DNA from: Flavobacterium sp. I3-2
Lineage (GTDB): Bacteria > Bacteroidota > Bacteroidia > Flavobacteriales > Flavobacteriaceae
Assembly (NCBI RefSeq): GCF_013389595.1
Contig: NZ_CP058306.1
Span: 3,286,001 to 3,350,000, forward strand
DNA: 64,000 nucleotides
Reading direction: 5' to 3'
Under the pieces are notes generated by a model. It saw nothing but the letters and a program-made list of their open reading frames with translations. It searched no databases and was not told the DNA's origin. Position numbers and translations under genes: made by a program. The first letter of the stretch is position 1; each line of letters begins with the position of its first letter. Shown here one piece after another: positions 1 to 8,928 of this stretch.

Positions 1-88
1 GAGCCAAAACCTTTTTCCAGAAACATAATAAAATTATGGCTGTGATAAAATGAACGATTATTGGTGCAAGTATAAAATTTGTTGTCAT
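1..88 (-). CDS. mrpD: Mrp antiporter subunit D, N-terminal fragment
   Basis: Only the first 29 codons lie in the window; the gene continues off the left edge. The ATG (88-86) overlaps the mrpC stop in an ATGA arrangement. The fragment starts [18 protein letters not shown] and forms one hydrophobic helix ending in a WKK basic cap, as expected for the first helix of the NuoN/NuoM-like MrpD subunit. The assignment rests mainly on position, because mrpD normally follows mrpC. MrpD is one of the proton-translocating membrane subunits of the multi-subunit Na+/H+ antiporter. Confidence 0.75.
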   Translation of the reverse strand, partial: MTTNFILAPIIVHFITAIILLCFWKKVLA

Positions 89-438
89 ATATCTAAATCT
101 TGAATATTTAGCGAATCAAGGTCGTCTGTTCCTGTTAATGTATAAGCTTTTTTTAATAAAACTAAAGCAAAAGCTGTTAATGCGAAACTAATTACAATAG
201 CTGTTAAAATTAATGCTTGTGGAATTGGATCTGCATAAGCTTCTAGAAATCCAATTTGATCTTCTGGAATAATTGGAGCTTTTCCTTTTGTGATCCCACT
301 CATCAAGAAAATGAGAATGTTAACTCCATTTCCAAGTAGAATAATTCCGATTAATAATTTAACCATACTTCTACGAAGCATCATATAAATTCCAGCTGAA
401 TAAAGTACACCGACTAATATTACTAATAATAATTCCAT
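85..438 (-). CDS. mrpC: Mrp Na+/H+ antiporter subunit C (NuoK-like)
   Basis: A 117-residue protein with three membrane helices (about residues 2-22, 26-48 and 72-96), matching the length and topology of MrpC/MnhC, which is homologous to NuoK of respiratory complex I. The segment around residues 25-50 ([20 protein letters not shown]) is the typical NuoK-like second helix. It sits 3 bases after mrpB and shares a 4-base overlap with mrpD, so translation is probably coupled. The complex exports Na+ in exchange for protons in the cytoplasmic membrane and supports salt and alkaline pH tolerance. Confidence is high from sequence plus gene order. Confidence 0.92.
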   Translation of the reverse strand: MELLLVILVGVLYSAGIYMMLRRSMVKLLIGIILLGNGVNILIFLMSGITKGKAPIIPEDQIGFLEAYADPIPQALILTAIVISFALTAFALVLLKKAYTLTGTDDLDSLNIQDLDI

Positions 439-441
439 ATA

Positions 442-885
442 TTAAACATTTTCAGAAATAGTGAATATGATAGTTAAAACAACTCCAATTACAACAAGAT
501 AAACTCCGAGATCGAATAAAAGTGCAGAACCAAATGCACCGATTACATCAACTTTATTTAAAAACCAAATACTTGTCATAAATGGTTTTGAAATTAATAG
601 TGGCAACAAACCGCTGAATAACGACAAACTCAATCCCATTGGAATTAGAAAAAGTGGACGAAATCTAAACAACGAGATGGTTCGTTTTGTGTTGTAAGCA
701 AATGAATGTAAAACAAATGCAATAGATGCAATTAAGCCTCCAACAAAACCTCCACCAGATAAATAATGCCCTCTAATCAAAACAAAAAGAGAAAACATGA
801 TCAATAATGGTAAAAGATAATTCGTTGCTGTTTTTAAAATAATCGTATCAAGTTTGGGTCTACTATTATTCTCTTCTTTCTTCAT
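442..885 (-). CDS. mrpB: Mrp Na+/H+ antiporter subunit B
   Basis: A 147-residue protein with four predicted membrane helices. It carries the MnhB signature around residues 39-56, RGHYLSGGGFVGGLIAS, where the glycine-rich GGGFVGG stretch is diagnostic of the family. Its start lies inside the end of mrpA (20-base overlap), which suggests translational coupling. The length is normal for MrpB/MnhB. It is a structural subunit of the multi-subunit Na+/H+ antiporter and acts with MrpA, C and D. No other family fits. Confidence 0.93.
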   Translation of the reverse strand: MKKEENNSRPKLDTIILKTATNYLLPLLIMFSLFVLIRGHYLSGGGFVGGLIASIAFVLHSFAYNTKRTISLFRFRPLFLIPMGLSLSLFSGLLPLLISKPFMTSIWFLNKVDVIGAFGSALLFDLGVYLVVIGVVLTIIFTISENV

Positions 886-3190
886 CTTCTGTTTTATATT
901 TTAAAATACTTAATACTCCAACTGCCGCAATTGACAATACAATAGTTTCGATCATTGTATCAACTCCTCGATAATCAACTAAAATAACGTTTACAACATT
1001 CTTTCCTTTTGCCAAGATATAGGCATTTTCTGCATAAAATTTACTGACTTCTTTATTTGATGGATAAACCAATGCTTGTAAAGTAATCATGGCTATTAAA
1101 ATTCCAAAAGCAGTTGAAACAATAACATCTCGTATTTTATTTTTTGTATTACTAAATTTCAAAAATGCAGGAAGCTTAAATAATACCAATACAAATAAAA
1201 CAACGGTCAAAGTATCAATTGCAAACTGCGTCATTGCTAAATCTGGAGCTCCATAAACAACGAAAATCAAACAGATTGATAATCCAACAACACCTAATGA
1301 AACAATTGCAGTTAATCGAGATTGTGTTAACGTGATAACTGTAATTGCAGAAATAATTAAAACAAAAATTACAAATTCATAAATTCTAAATGGCGATAAA
1401 TCATTTGTATTGATTTTCAAAGTTACATCTGAGAATAGTTTATATCCAACGATTCCAATGATGAAAACAATGATAAATAAAATATAACTTCTCAAATATC
1501 CGTTATGAAAAAAACGTGTGTATTTGAAGGCAAATATTTTTATATTATTTGCCATAATTGTAATTATTCTTTTAGGTCCTATTTCATTTAACTTATCAAA
1601 TCTTTCAATTGTTCTATGCGAAGGTTTGATTACAAAATAAAGCATTGTCCCCAATACGATTGTTGCACCACTAAGAAGTAAAATCGTATTCCAACCGTGC
1701 CATAAATGAAGTTCTTGAGTTACTGAACTTCGTAAAATCGATGTGGTAACTGATGAAATAATTCCTTGATCAGCAAGAAAAGGACAAATTCCAAAAAGCA
1801 ATGTAAACACAGACAAAATCACAATTGGTAACCAAAGTTTATAATCTGGTTTATGAATGTTTTCAAATTTTTCGGGTAGTTTCCCAAAGAATGGTCGAAT
1901 TCCAACTAATAGACCAGCACTTGTTAAGAATACATTTGTAACCAATACTAACGCTGTTAAAATCCAAACACTATTGTATGTCCAATAATCAAAATCAAAA
2001 GTAGAACCGTAAATAATCTCTTTACTAATAAATCCGAATGTCAATGGAACACCAGCACTAGATAACGCCGCAATTACAGCACATACAGCAACAATTGGCA
2101 ATTTCTTTTTTAATCCAGACAAAACGGTTAAATCTCTTGTGTGTGTTTCGTGATCTACAATTCCGGTTACCATAAATAAAGAAGCTTTATAAAGCGCGTG
2201 AACTAATATAAAAGTCGCTGCTGCTAACAAAGCTGTTTCTGAACCAATTCCTAATAAAAAAACAAGAATCCCTAAAGCTGAAATGGTCGAATATGCCAAA
2301 ACACTTTTCATATCAACTCTAAAAACACTCAGAAAAGCTCCAACTAACATTGTGGTTCCACCGACACTCATTAAAACAAAATTCCAAACTTCACCATCTG
2401 ATAAAATCGGAGTGAAACGCGCAATCAAATAAATCCCAGCTTTTACCATAGTTGCCGAATGTAAATAAGCTGAAACTGGAGTTGGTGCTTTCATTGCACC
2501 AGGAAGCCAAAAATGAAATGGAAATTGAGCAGATTTTGTAAATGCTCCTAATAAAAAGAAAGCGATTAATACATAATATTGATAATTAGATTGAAGTACT
2601 TCTGATTGACTTAACAGCTCTTGAATTGAAAAAGTTCCTGTAATGGAATTCATCATTACGAATGAAGCTAATAAAAAGAAACCTCCTAAACCCGTTATTG
2701 ATAATGCCCAAAGTGCACTTTTTCTCGATTCTTCATTGGTGGTATTAAATCCAATAAGAAAGAAAGAAGAAATACTTGTTAATTCCCAAAACATGAATAA
2801 CGAAATTAGATTATCAGACAAAACCAAACCCAACATCGCTCCCATAAAAATGGTCAAATAACAATAAAATCTATTTATGTATGGATCTTTATTCAAATAC
2901 GATGAAGCGTAGAGATAAATAAGCGCTCCAATGCCCGTTATAAGTAAAGAAAATAGTAAGGATAATCCATCAATCTTAAAATCTAAAGAAATTCCAAGAC
3001 TTGGAATCCATTGATTTTCAAAAATCAGACTGTTTTGTCCAGATTGAATTTCAGGAATGAAATATAAAAAATATAAAAATAAACTAAAAGGTAGAATGCT
3101 TAGGAATTTGAAATACTTTGAATCTTTTGCAGGCCTGAGAAGTAAAATAGCAAAGCCAACAATAAAAACTGAAATTATAAGTAATAGCAT
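866..3190 (-). CDS. mrpA: Mrp Na+/H+ antiporter subunit A
   Basis: A 774-residue polytopic membrane protein, first gene of the operon. Residues about 1-500 form a NuoL-like antiporter domain. The conserved helix glutamate is in FMFWELTS (E136) and the conserved lysine in LGAFTKSAQFPFHFWLPG (K219), the charged pair used for ion movement in this superfamily. The C-terminal part (about 560-770) holds the MrpA-specific region with YGAPDLAMTQFAIDTLTVV, followed by an MrpB-like tail. The length is close to S. aureus MnhA. It is followed by mrpB with a 20-base overlap. The upstream region contains three 11-bp direct repeats (3297-3328). Confidence 0.95.
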   Translation of the reverse strand: MLLLIISVFIVGFAILLLRPAKDSKYFKFLSILPFSLFLYFLYFIPEIQSGQNSLIFENQWIPSLGISLDFKIDGLSLLFSLLITGIGALIYLYASSYLNKDPYINRFYCYLTIFMGAMLGLVLSDNLISLFMFWELTSISSFFLIGFNTTNEESRKSALWALSITGLGGFFLLASFVMMNSITGTFSIQELLSQSEVLQSNYQYYVLIAFFLLGAFTKSAQFPFHFWLPGAMKAPTPVSAYLHSATMVKAGIYLIARFTPILSDGEVWNFVLMSVGGTTMLVGAFLSVFRVDMKSVLAYSTISALGILVFLLGIGSETALLAAATFILVHALYKASLFMVTGIVDHETHTRDLTVLSGLKKKLPIVAVCAVIAALSSAGVPLTFGFISKEIIYGSTFDFDYWTYNSVWILTALVLVTNVFLTSAGLLVGIRPFFGKLPEKFENIHKPDYKLWLPIVILSVFTLLFGICPFLADQGIISSVTTSILRSSVTQELHLWHGWNTILLLSGATIVLGTMLYFVIKPSHRTIERFDKLNEIGPKRIITIMANNIKIFAFKYTRFFHNGYLRSYILFIIVFIIGIVGYKLFSDVTLKINTNDLSPFRIYEFVIFVLIISAITVITLTQSRLTAIVSLGVVGLSICLIFVVYGAPDLAMTQFAIDTLTVVLFVLVLFKLPAFLKFSNTKNKIRDVIVSTAFGILIAMITLQALVYPSNKEVSKFYAENAYILAKGKNVVNVILVDYRGVDTMIETIVLSIAAVGVLSILKYKTEDEERRE

Positions 3191-3296
3191 ATATCTAATT
3201 TTGATCTTATTTTAAATATTTTTTGAGATTTAGTAAAGATACTATTTTTTACTGATTTTTATTAATTCATAGTATAAGTGAAAGCCCAAATTTTAA

Positions 3297-3328
3297 AATT
3301 TTAAGTAAATTTTAAGTAAATTTTAAGT
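3297..3328. repeat. Three tandem copies of an 11-bp AATTTTAAGTA unit
   Basis: AATTTTAAGTA occurs at 3297-3307 and 3308-3318, and again at 3319-3328 with a final T instead of A. The 11-bp period is about one helical turn. It lies between the mrpA start and the transaldolase terminator, in the region that should hold the mrp promoter. It may be a regulator-binding array or plain slippage in AT-rich DNA; the sequence alone does not decide. Confidence 0.6.
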
Positions 3329-3360
3329 TTTTAATTACTTCTAAAAACATTTTTACAAAA

Positions 3361-3387
3361 AAAAGCCTTCCAAAATAGAAGGCTTTA
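3361..3387 (-). terminator. Terminator of the transaldolase gene
   Basis: AAAGCCTTC (3362-3370) pairs perfectly with GAAGGCTTT (3378-3386), with a 7-base loop, and on the minus strand it is followed by a T-run. It lies just after the transaldolase stop codon. Confidence 0.85.
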
Positions 3388-3391
3388 AAAT

Positions 3392-4048
3392 TTATTTATT
3401 TCCTTTAGCATAATCAGCTAAAAATTGTTCTAATCCAATATCTGTTAATGGATGTTTTAATAATCCAGTGATTGAAGACAAAGGTCCAGTCATTACATCT
3501 GCACCAATTTTTGCGCAATTAACAACATGCATGGTATGACGAATAGAGGCTGCTAAAATTTGGGTTTCGTAAGCGTAGTTATCATAAATCAAACGAATGT
3601 CATCAATCAATTGCAAACCATCTGTAGAAATATCATCTAAACGACCTAAGAAGGGAGACACATAAGTTGCTCCTGCTTTTGCTGCTAACAATGCCTGGCC
3701 AGCAGAGAAAACCAAAGTAACATTTGTACGAATTCCTTTATCAGAAAAATATTTACAAGCTTTAATTCCGTCTTTAGTCATCGGAATTTTCACTACAATT
3801 TGTTCGTGTAATTCGGCAAGTTCTTCACCTTCGCGAATCATACCTTCAAAATCAGTTGCAATAACCTCAGCACTTACATCACCTTCTACGATATTACAAA
3901 TATCCACGTAATGTTTTAAAATGTTATTTTTACCTGTAATTCCTTCTTTTGCCATCAAAGACGGATTGGTGGTTACACCGTCTAAAACTCCTAATTCTTG
4001 AGCTTCTTTAATTTGAGCTAAATTTGCTGTATCAATAAAAAATTTCAT
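3392..4048 (-). CDS. fsa: Transaldolase, FSA/TalC type
   Basis: A 218-residue single-domain TIM barrel of the short transaldolase/fructose-6-phosphate aldolase family, well below the ~315 residues of classical transaldolase [17 protein letters not shown] and [14 protein letters not shown] are the family's N-terminal signatures. The Schiff-base lysine is K87 in [10 protein letters not shown]. Cytoplasmic, it transfers or cleaves dihydroxyacetone units in the non-oxidative pentose phosphate pathway. From sequence alone, transaldolase and F6P aldolase activity cannot be separated; most Bacteroidota members are annotated as transaldolase. It has its own terminator at 3361-3387. Confidence 0.93.
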   Translation of the reverse strand: MKFFIDTANLAQIKEAQELGVLDGVTTNPSLMAKEGITGKNNILKHYVDICNIVEGDVSAEVIATDFEGMIREGEELAELHEQIVVKIPMTKDGIKACKYFSDKGIRTNVTLVFSAGQALLAAKAGATYVSPFLGRLDDISTDGLQLIDDIRLIYDNYAYETQILAASIRHTMHVVNCAKIGADVMTGPLSSITGLLKHPLTDIGLEQFLADYAKGNK

Positions 4049-4108
4049 CTTTCACTTTTTAAAGTTTAAAGATAAAAGAATCTGAATCGATAAACAAACT
4101 ATTTGCTT

Positions 4109-4789
4109 TTAAAATTTATAACTAAAACCTGTAGTTAACTCACCACGAATAACATGAAAAGAAACATTATCAAATGAATTAACAATCATTTGTGAACCCG
4201 AATTTTCAGTTTTAAACTTAGAATAATTACTATAATTAAATCCAATTCTCAACAACCAATCAAAAGATTCAAAAATTCTTCTAGAGTTTACAGCAGAAAG
4301 ACCAATTCCAAAACCAGTTGCTTTTACAGTCGCTTCACCTTTAGTACTGGTTAAATCACCTACAATTTGAGAAAAACCTGGTGTAATTGAAAGTGAAGAA
4401 GAAAATTTACCTGTAAAAGATGTTAAATCCATTCTATATGAAGGTCCTATAAAAAAAGTGCTGTATTTTTTTTGTACCTGATTTGATTCATATTCTCCAA
4501 ATTCTCCAAAATTTCCAAAAATATCACTTGAACTAGTCCCTTTTATATAAGTAGTTTTTAATCCAACCATGTGCATAGAATTAAATCCCAAACGATAAAA
4601 TGCAGACGCATCAATTGTTAAACCGTGCATGTTATCGACATTAAAATTAGTTTTATCATTATTTCTATCTAAACTTAATGAAACGGCATAACCTGCAGAT
4701 ACGTCAACCACAATCTTTTGATGCTTTACATATTGAGCATTAGATATTAAACCTGTAAAAAGAGATAAAACTGTAATAATTTTTTTCAT
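4109..4789 (-). CDS. Secreted outer-membrane beta-barrel protein
   Basis: A 226-residue protein with an N-terminal signal peptide (MKKIITVLSLFTGLISNAQ). The rest is alternating polar/aromatic strands, for example TFFIGPSYRMDL and LLRIGFNYSNYSKF, and it ends in an aromatic residue (GFSYKF), the usual barrel C-terminus. This is the general pattern of small porin-family or OmpW-like barrels in Flavobacteriaceae. The ligand or role is unknown. It starts 19 bases after the stop of the short-chain dehydrogenase, so the two are probably co-transcribed. Confidence 0.7.
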   Translation of the reverse strand: MKKIITVLSLFTGLISNAQYVKHQKIVVDVSAGYAVSLSLDRNNDKTNFNVDNMHGLTIDASAFYRLGFNSMHMVGLKTTYIKGTSSSDIFGNFGEFGEYESNQVQKKYSTFFIGPSYRMDLTSFTGKFSSSLSITPGFSQIVGDLTSTKGEATVKATGFGIGLSAVNSRRIFESFDWLLRIGFNYSNYSKFKTENSGSQMIVNSFDNVSFHVIRGELTTGFSYKF

Positions 4790-4808
4790 AAATAATTTAT
4801 TGTTCTGG

Positions 4809-5612
4809 TTATAGTTTATAATGATTCATTAGTATTTTTTCGTAAACAGTATCAGGTAGAATTCTTTTCAAAAAAATGGAGAATTTTTGCATAAAAGCTC
4901 CGACTTTATAATGCACTTTTGGTTGTTTTAAATTGATGATTTTATAAATTGCTTCAGCCATTTCAATTGGGTCATTTCCGTCATTTACGTGTTCATCAAT
5001 CGTTGCTAATTGTTGTGCGTAAATTTTTTCGTAAGGCGAATTTTTGATGACCGGTGCATGAAAACGACGCGATGCAATATCTGTTGCAAAATCTCCTGGA
5101 GCTACATTTGTGATATGAATTCCAAATGATTTAACTTCCATACGAATCGCTTCAGTTAAAATTTCTAAAGCTCCTTTTGAAGAAGAATAAGCACTTCTAA
5201 AAGGTAAACCCATGTATCCAGCAATCGAAGTAACATTGATAATCAAACCGTTTTTTTGTAAACGCATTTGAGGCAAAACAGCTTTCATAACTTCTATAGG
5301 TCCAAAAACATTGGTCTCAAAATTATTTCTGATTTCATCTGTAGGAATTTCTTCTAAAGGTCCAGTAATTCCAACTCCGGCATTGTTGATTACAACATCC
5401 AATCGTTTTTCAATTTGAATAATAGAAGCAACTGCTTTTTTAATAGATTCCGAATCGCGAACATCCAAAGCAACTAATTTAATTTTAGAATTTTTTACAT
5501 GATCAGGATTACGACTTGTTCCATAAACAATAAAACCTTTATCATTTAAATACTCACCAACCTTTTTACCTATTCCAGATGAACCACCCGTAATCAGAAC
5601 AACTTTTTTCAT
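4809..5612 (-). CDS. Short-chain dehydrogenase/reductase (SDR)
   Basis: A 267-residue classical SDR with a Rossmann fold. The nucleotide-binding motif TGGSSGIG is at residues 8-15, NNAG at 76-79, and the catalytic triad S129-Y142-K146 (INVTS, YSSSK) is intact. An arginine after the second strand (GTSRNP) suggests NADPH preference. The C-terminal region (NLKQPKVHYKVGAFMQKFSI) resembles SDRs that act on long-chain or retinol-like substrates, but the substrate cannot be read from the sequence. Cytoplasmic. First gene of a likely two-gene unit with the downstream barrel protein. Confidence 0.88.
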   Translation of the reverse strand: MKKVVLITGGSSGIGKKVGEYLNDKGFIVYGTSRNPDHVKNSKIKLVALDVRDSESIKKAVASIIQIEKRLDVVINNAGVGITGPLEEIPTDEIRNNFETNVFGPIEVMKAVLPQMRLQKNGLIINVTSIAGYMGLPFRSAYSSSKGALEILTEAIRMEVKSFGIHITNVAPGDFATDIASRRFHAPVIKNSPYEKIYAQQLATIDEHVNDGNDPIEMAEAIYKIINLKQPKVHYKVGAFMQKFSIFLKRILPDTVYEKILMNHYKL

Positions 5613-5701
5613 TCTTATTAAATTTGGACAAATATAATAATACAGAACATATTTAAAGTTATTTATTTTAGTTAAAATACTATCTTTATAAAAAATTTGA
5701 A

Positions 5702-6712
5702 ATGAGAAAATATGTTATTTCACTTTGTTTAACAGCTTTTTTAACTTTTACAATAAATGCACAGTCTAACAAGGAAACTGAGCAACTTGAATTTTATCTC
5801 AATTCTGTTTCGAAACAAAATCTAATCAATAATTTAGGTGTACTTGCAGCAGATGAAATGGAAGGAAGAAAAACCGGTGAGTTTGGTCAAAAAATGGCTG
5901 CAAATTTTATTAGAGATTATTATAAAGATTTAAAAATTGCAGCAGCACCCGGAACCGAAGATTATTTTCAAATGGTTCCTTCAAAAAATATGCGTCGCAT
6001 GTTTAGTCCAAAATTAAACGATAGCGAAAATGTTGTAGCTTATATTGAAGGAAGCGAATTTCCGGATGAATACATAGTCATTTCGGCGCATTATGATCAT
6101 GTTGGTATGGCAAATGGTGAGATTTTTAACGGTGCCGATGATGATGCTTCTGGAACATCTGCAGTTATGGAAATTGCACGATTATTTCAAAAAGCTAAAC
6201 TAGCAGGAAATGGCCCAAAAAGAAGCATCGTATTTTTACATTGCACAGGTGAAGAATATGGTTTATTTGGTTCAAATTATTATGTAAACAATCCGCTTTT
6301 TCCTTTAAAAAATACCGTTTGTAATCTAAATATTGATATGATTGGTCGAACTGATCAAAAACATGCTAAATCCAAAGATTATTTGTATCTGATTGGTTCA
6401 GATAAATTAAGTCAAGAATTACATGATCTATCTGAATCAACCAACAAAAAATACACAAAATTGATTCTAGATTATGAATTTAACGAAGTCAATCATCCAG
6501 AACAAATGTACTTTCGTTCTGATCACTACAATTTTGCAAAAAGAAATATTCCTGTAATTTTTTATTACAGCGGCACACATGTTGATTATCATCAACCGAC
6601 TGACACCTTCGATAAAATAGAATTTGACAAGATGCATCAACGAATAAAGCTTATATTTGCTACAGCTTGGGAAGTAGCTAATCAACCTAATCGCATAAAA
6701 TTAAACCAATGA
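5702..6712 (+). CDS. Secreted M28 family metallopeptidase
   Basis: A 336-residue protein with a signal peptide (residues 1-20, cut near INAQ). The di-zinc aminopeptidase motifs of family M28 are all present: SAHYDH (H130, D132), GADDDASG (145-152), CTGEEYG (E184/E185), NIDMIGR (D212) and VDYHQPTD (H297). It should release N-terminal amino acids or cleave small peptides in the periplasm or outside the cell. The stop overlaps the start of the next gene (ATGA), so it heads a four-gene plus-strand operon ending at the hairpin at 8101-8126. Confidence 0.93.
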   Translation: MRKYVISLCLTAFLTFTINAQSNKETEQLEFYLNSVSKQNLINNLGVLAADEMEGRKTGEFGQKMAANFIRDYYKDLKIAAAPGTEDYFQMVPSKNMRRMFSPKLNDSENVVAYIEGSEFPDEYIVISAHYDHVGMANGEIFNGADDDASGTSAVMEIARLFQKAKLAGNGPKRSIVFLHCTGEEYGLFGSNYYVNNPLFPLKNTVCNLNIDMIGRTDQKHAKSKDYLYLIGSDKLSQELHDLSESTNKKYTKLILDYEFNEVNHPEQMYFRSDHYNFAKRNIPVIFYYSGTHVDYHQPTDTFDKIEFDKMHQRIKLIFATAWEVANQPNRIKLNQ

Positions 6713-7170
6713 AAAAAATATTTTTAAGCTTAGCCTTACTACTATTTTCAGTAGTTTCTTTTGGTCAACAAAACAAATCTGTTGAGATTGAAAGTAAAAT
6801 CCAAAACATCATTCAAAATAATACATTTATTCCAGAAACTAAAAATGGAACTTTAATCGATAAAAATGGAAAAGAATTAAATTACAATACATCTTTCTAT
6901 TATTTCTTAGATACAGAAAAATTATTTTCGGTTTTATACGAACAACATGATGAAATTTCTTTAAACAAAACCTATTATTATGACAATGATCAATTGGTTT
7001 TAGTAGTTATAGAAAAAATTAATAACAAAGCGGCAACTGATCGAATTGTAGAACAAATTTTTTACTTTTACGACAACGGCGAATTGATCGATTCATCTGA
7101 TTATAAAGCAAAAAATATTCCAACAGAATTATATACTGAAGGAATGAACTATTTAAAAGATTTTAATTAA
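6709..7170 (+). CDS. Small secreted protein of unknown function
   Basis: A 153-residue protein with a clear signal peptide (MKKIFLSLALLLFSVVSFGQ). The mature part is acidic, rich in Asn/Lys/Tyr, and predicted mainly as beta strand (for example YYYDNDQLVLVVIEK and QIFYFYDNGELI). I do not recognise a family or catalytic motif. It overlaps the M28 peptidase stop by 4 bases and lies 6 bases before the thioesterase gene, so it is co-expressed with them. A role linked to the peptidase is possible but only positional. Confidence 0.65.
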   Translation: MKKIFLSLALLLFSVVSFGQQNKSVEIESKIQNIIQNNTFIPETKNGTLIDKNGKELNYNTSFYYFLDTEKLFSVLYEQHDEISLNKTYYYDNDQLVLVVIEKINNKAATDRIVEQIFYFYDNGELIDSSDYKAKNIPTELYTEGMNYLKDFN

Positions 7171-7176
7171 TTACGG

Positions 7177-7680
7177 ATGCACCCAAAACATAATAAAACA
7201 AAAACATTTAACTACGGAGATAGTTTTGAAGCAATTAATCTTTCGAAAAATTTAAGTGGATTAGACTATTTAAGAGGAATGCAAAATGGAGAAATTCCTG
7301 AAGCTCCTGCTGTGTCTGCATTAGACATTGCGATAAATGAAGTTGATTTCGGTAAAGCAAATTTCGAATTCATTCCTCAAGATTTTCATTATAATGCCGT
7401 CGGAACCGTACATGGTGGTGTAATCTCAACTATATTAGATACTGCCATGGGATGTACTTTATTGAGCACTTTGACAAGCGAATTTACATTTACAACTCTT
7501 GAATTAAAAGTAAATTTTATAAAAGCTGTAACTCAAAATACAGGTAAAACGATAGCAGTCGGAAAAATAATCCATGCTGGTAGAACTACTGCAATGATAG
7601 AAGCTTCTTTAGTTGATGAAAGTGGAAAAATTTACGCTCATGGAACATCAACTTGTTTAATAATGAAAAAACATATTTAA
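7177..7680 (+). CDS. PaaI family thioesterase (hotdog fold)
   Basis: A 167-residue single hotdog-domain protein. The conserved PaaI/YdiI-type segment is AVGTVHGGVISTILDTAMGC, with HGG at residues 79-81 and the acidic residue D88 on the central helix, the expected catalytic elements for acyl-CoA hydrolysis. FTTLELKVNFIKAV and GRTTAMIEASLVD are the typical following strands. Cytoplasmic and probably multimeric. Members hydrolyse aromatic or medium-chain acyl-CoA; the substrate is not evident here. It lies 6 bases after the preceding gene and 4 bases before the next. Confidence 0.88.
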   Translation: MHPKHNKTKTFNYGDSFEAINLSKNLSGLDYLRGMQNGEIPEAPAVSALDIAINEVDFGKANFEFIPQDFHYNAVGTVHGGVISTILDTAMGCTLLSTLTSEFTFTTLELKVNFIKAVTQNTGKTIAVGKIIHAGRTTAMIEASLVDESGKIYAHGTSTCLIMKKHI

Positions 7681-7684
7681 TAAT

Positions 7685-8101
7685 ATGAAAAAGATTTTGC
7701 TGAATATTTTAGCAGTTATTTTAGGTTTATTTATTGGTGGTTTTGTAAACATGTCAATCATCAATATCAGTGGAAGTATTATTCCTCCACCAAATGGAAT
7801 AGATATTACGACAGAAGAAGGCTTGAAAGCTGCTATTCCATTATTTGAACCTAAGCATTTTTTGTTTCCCTTTTTAGCTCATGCAATCGGAACTTTAGTT
7901 GGAGCTTTTATCACTGCTTTAATTGCTAAAACATATCGAAAAATATTAGCCTTGGTAATTGGTTTAGCTTTTTTAATTGGTGGAATTATGATGGTTTTCA
8001 TGGTACCTTCACCAACATGGTTTACATTAACAGACTTGATTCTTGCTTATATTCCAATGGCATTTTTAGGTTATAGTTTTGCATTTAAATTAAAAAAATA
8101 A
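7685..8101 (+). CDS. Four-helix integral membrane protein, unknown function
   Basis: A 138-residue protein with four hydrophobic segments (about residues 4-26, 57-78, 86-106 and 112-132). The first loop, with GSIIPPPNGID followed by EGLKAAIPLFEPKHF, is typical of a family of small uncharacterised membrane proteins common in Flavobacteriia. There are no catalytic residues that I recognise. It is the last gene of the M28 peptidase operon, and its stop codon touches the terminator at 8101. Confidence 0.7.
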   Translation: MKKILLNILAVILGLFIGGFVNMSIINISGSIIPPPNGIDITTEEGLKAAIPLFEPKHFLFPFLAHAIGTLVGAFITALIAKTYRKILALVIGLAFLIGGIMMVFMVPSPTWFTLTDLILAYIPMAFLGYSFAFKLKK

Positions 8102-8130
8102 AGCGAATTTGAAATCAAATTCGCTTTTTA
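8101..8130. terminator. Bidirectional terminator between convergent genes
   Basis: AAGCGAATTTGA (8101-8112) pairs perfectly with TCAAATTCGCTT (8115-8126) around a 2-base centre and is followed by Ts on the plus strand. It ends both the plus operon and the minus-strand gene ending at 8128. Confidence 0.85.
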
Positions 8131-8928
8131 TATATAACCTAATAGCCTAAAAATTTCAATTGCAATTTCAAATTTCTTATTATTAAAATCACCTGATTTG
8201 GTTTTATTTACATCTTCAAAAATTCGAATTGAAAAATAATAGGTATTTTCTTTTGTTTTCAAAACTCCAACCCACCAATCAATTCGTTCTCCTTTATACA
8301 CATTAAAAGTTTCATATCCATGAATGGTATAATTGGGATTATTAATGGTTAACATGCTATCAAACAAATATTTTTGATGCTTTTTATCGAATAAAAATTC
8401 TTGTTTATATAGTTTCCTGAAAAAATTAATTTGTTGTTCAGGGTTTGATAACAAATTTCCAAAATGCCAATAATATTTTTCTTTATGATTAAATTTTAAA
8501 TTGGTAACATCTAAATCTTTCAAAAAGAAATCATAATTTTTATGTCGAACTAAATCTGATACATTCTGAAAATACCAATCATTTTTATAAAGTAAAGCTT
8601 CATCTAAATTAGTATTACAACTCCAATTATATTTAGGTGTTCCAAAATAATAACGTTTTACTCCATCCCAATACATAATTTCTCCAGGATCGTTCGAAAT
8701 AACACCTAAATCTAAAGCTATTAACGTACTTGGAATATTAAATAACGAACCAATTGGTGAATTTCGTTTAACATCATTTTCAATATTAAACAACCAGGTA
8801 TCTTTATTTTCATCATAAATTAAAATTGACCCATCAACATCTTTAGATTTAAAACAAAAGTCCAAAAAAGATTGAGAAAACCCAGAAAAATTAATTAAGA
8901 TAAATAGTAATAAAATAATTTTTTTCAT
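8128..8928 (-). CDS. Class D beta-lactamase (OXA)-like protein, catalytic motifs lost
   Basis: 266 residues from the ATG at 8928, chosen over 8952 because it opens a signal peptide (MKKIILLLFILINFSGFSQ). The fold landmarks of OXA enzymes are clear: IPSTLIALDLGVI after the active-site serine, YWDGVKRYY, DEALLYKNDWYFQ, NFFRKLYKQEF and RIDWWVGVL. The catalytic motifs are not. The STFK motif reads SLFN (S61 kept, carbamylated lysine replaced by N64), SxV reads KND (115-117), YGN reads VTN (141-143) and KTG reads YET (205-207). It should therefore not hydrolyse beta-lactams; a binding or sensing role is an inference. The frame is intact, so this is not a decayed pseudogene. Confidence 0.82.
   Translation of the reverse strand: MKKIILLLFILINFSGFSQSFLDFCFKSKDVDGSILIYDENKDTWLFNIENDVKRNSPIGSLFNIPSTLIALDLGVISNDPGEIMYWDGVKRYYFGTPKYNWSCNTNLDEALLYKNDWYFQNVSDLVRHKNYDFFLKDLDVTNLKFNHKEKYYWHFGNLLSNPEQQINFFRKLYKQEFLFDKKHQKYLFDSMLTINNPNYTIHGYETFNVYKGERIDWWVGVLKTKENTYYFSIRIFEDVNKTKSGDFNNKKFEIAIEIFRLLGYI

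Noticed and set aside
8128..8928. Active class D beta-lactamase, i.e. a resistance gene
   Set aside because: The lysine of STFK and the SxV, YGN and KTG motifs are all replaced, so hydrolysis is not expected.
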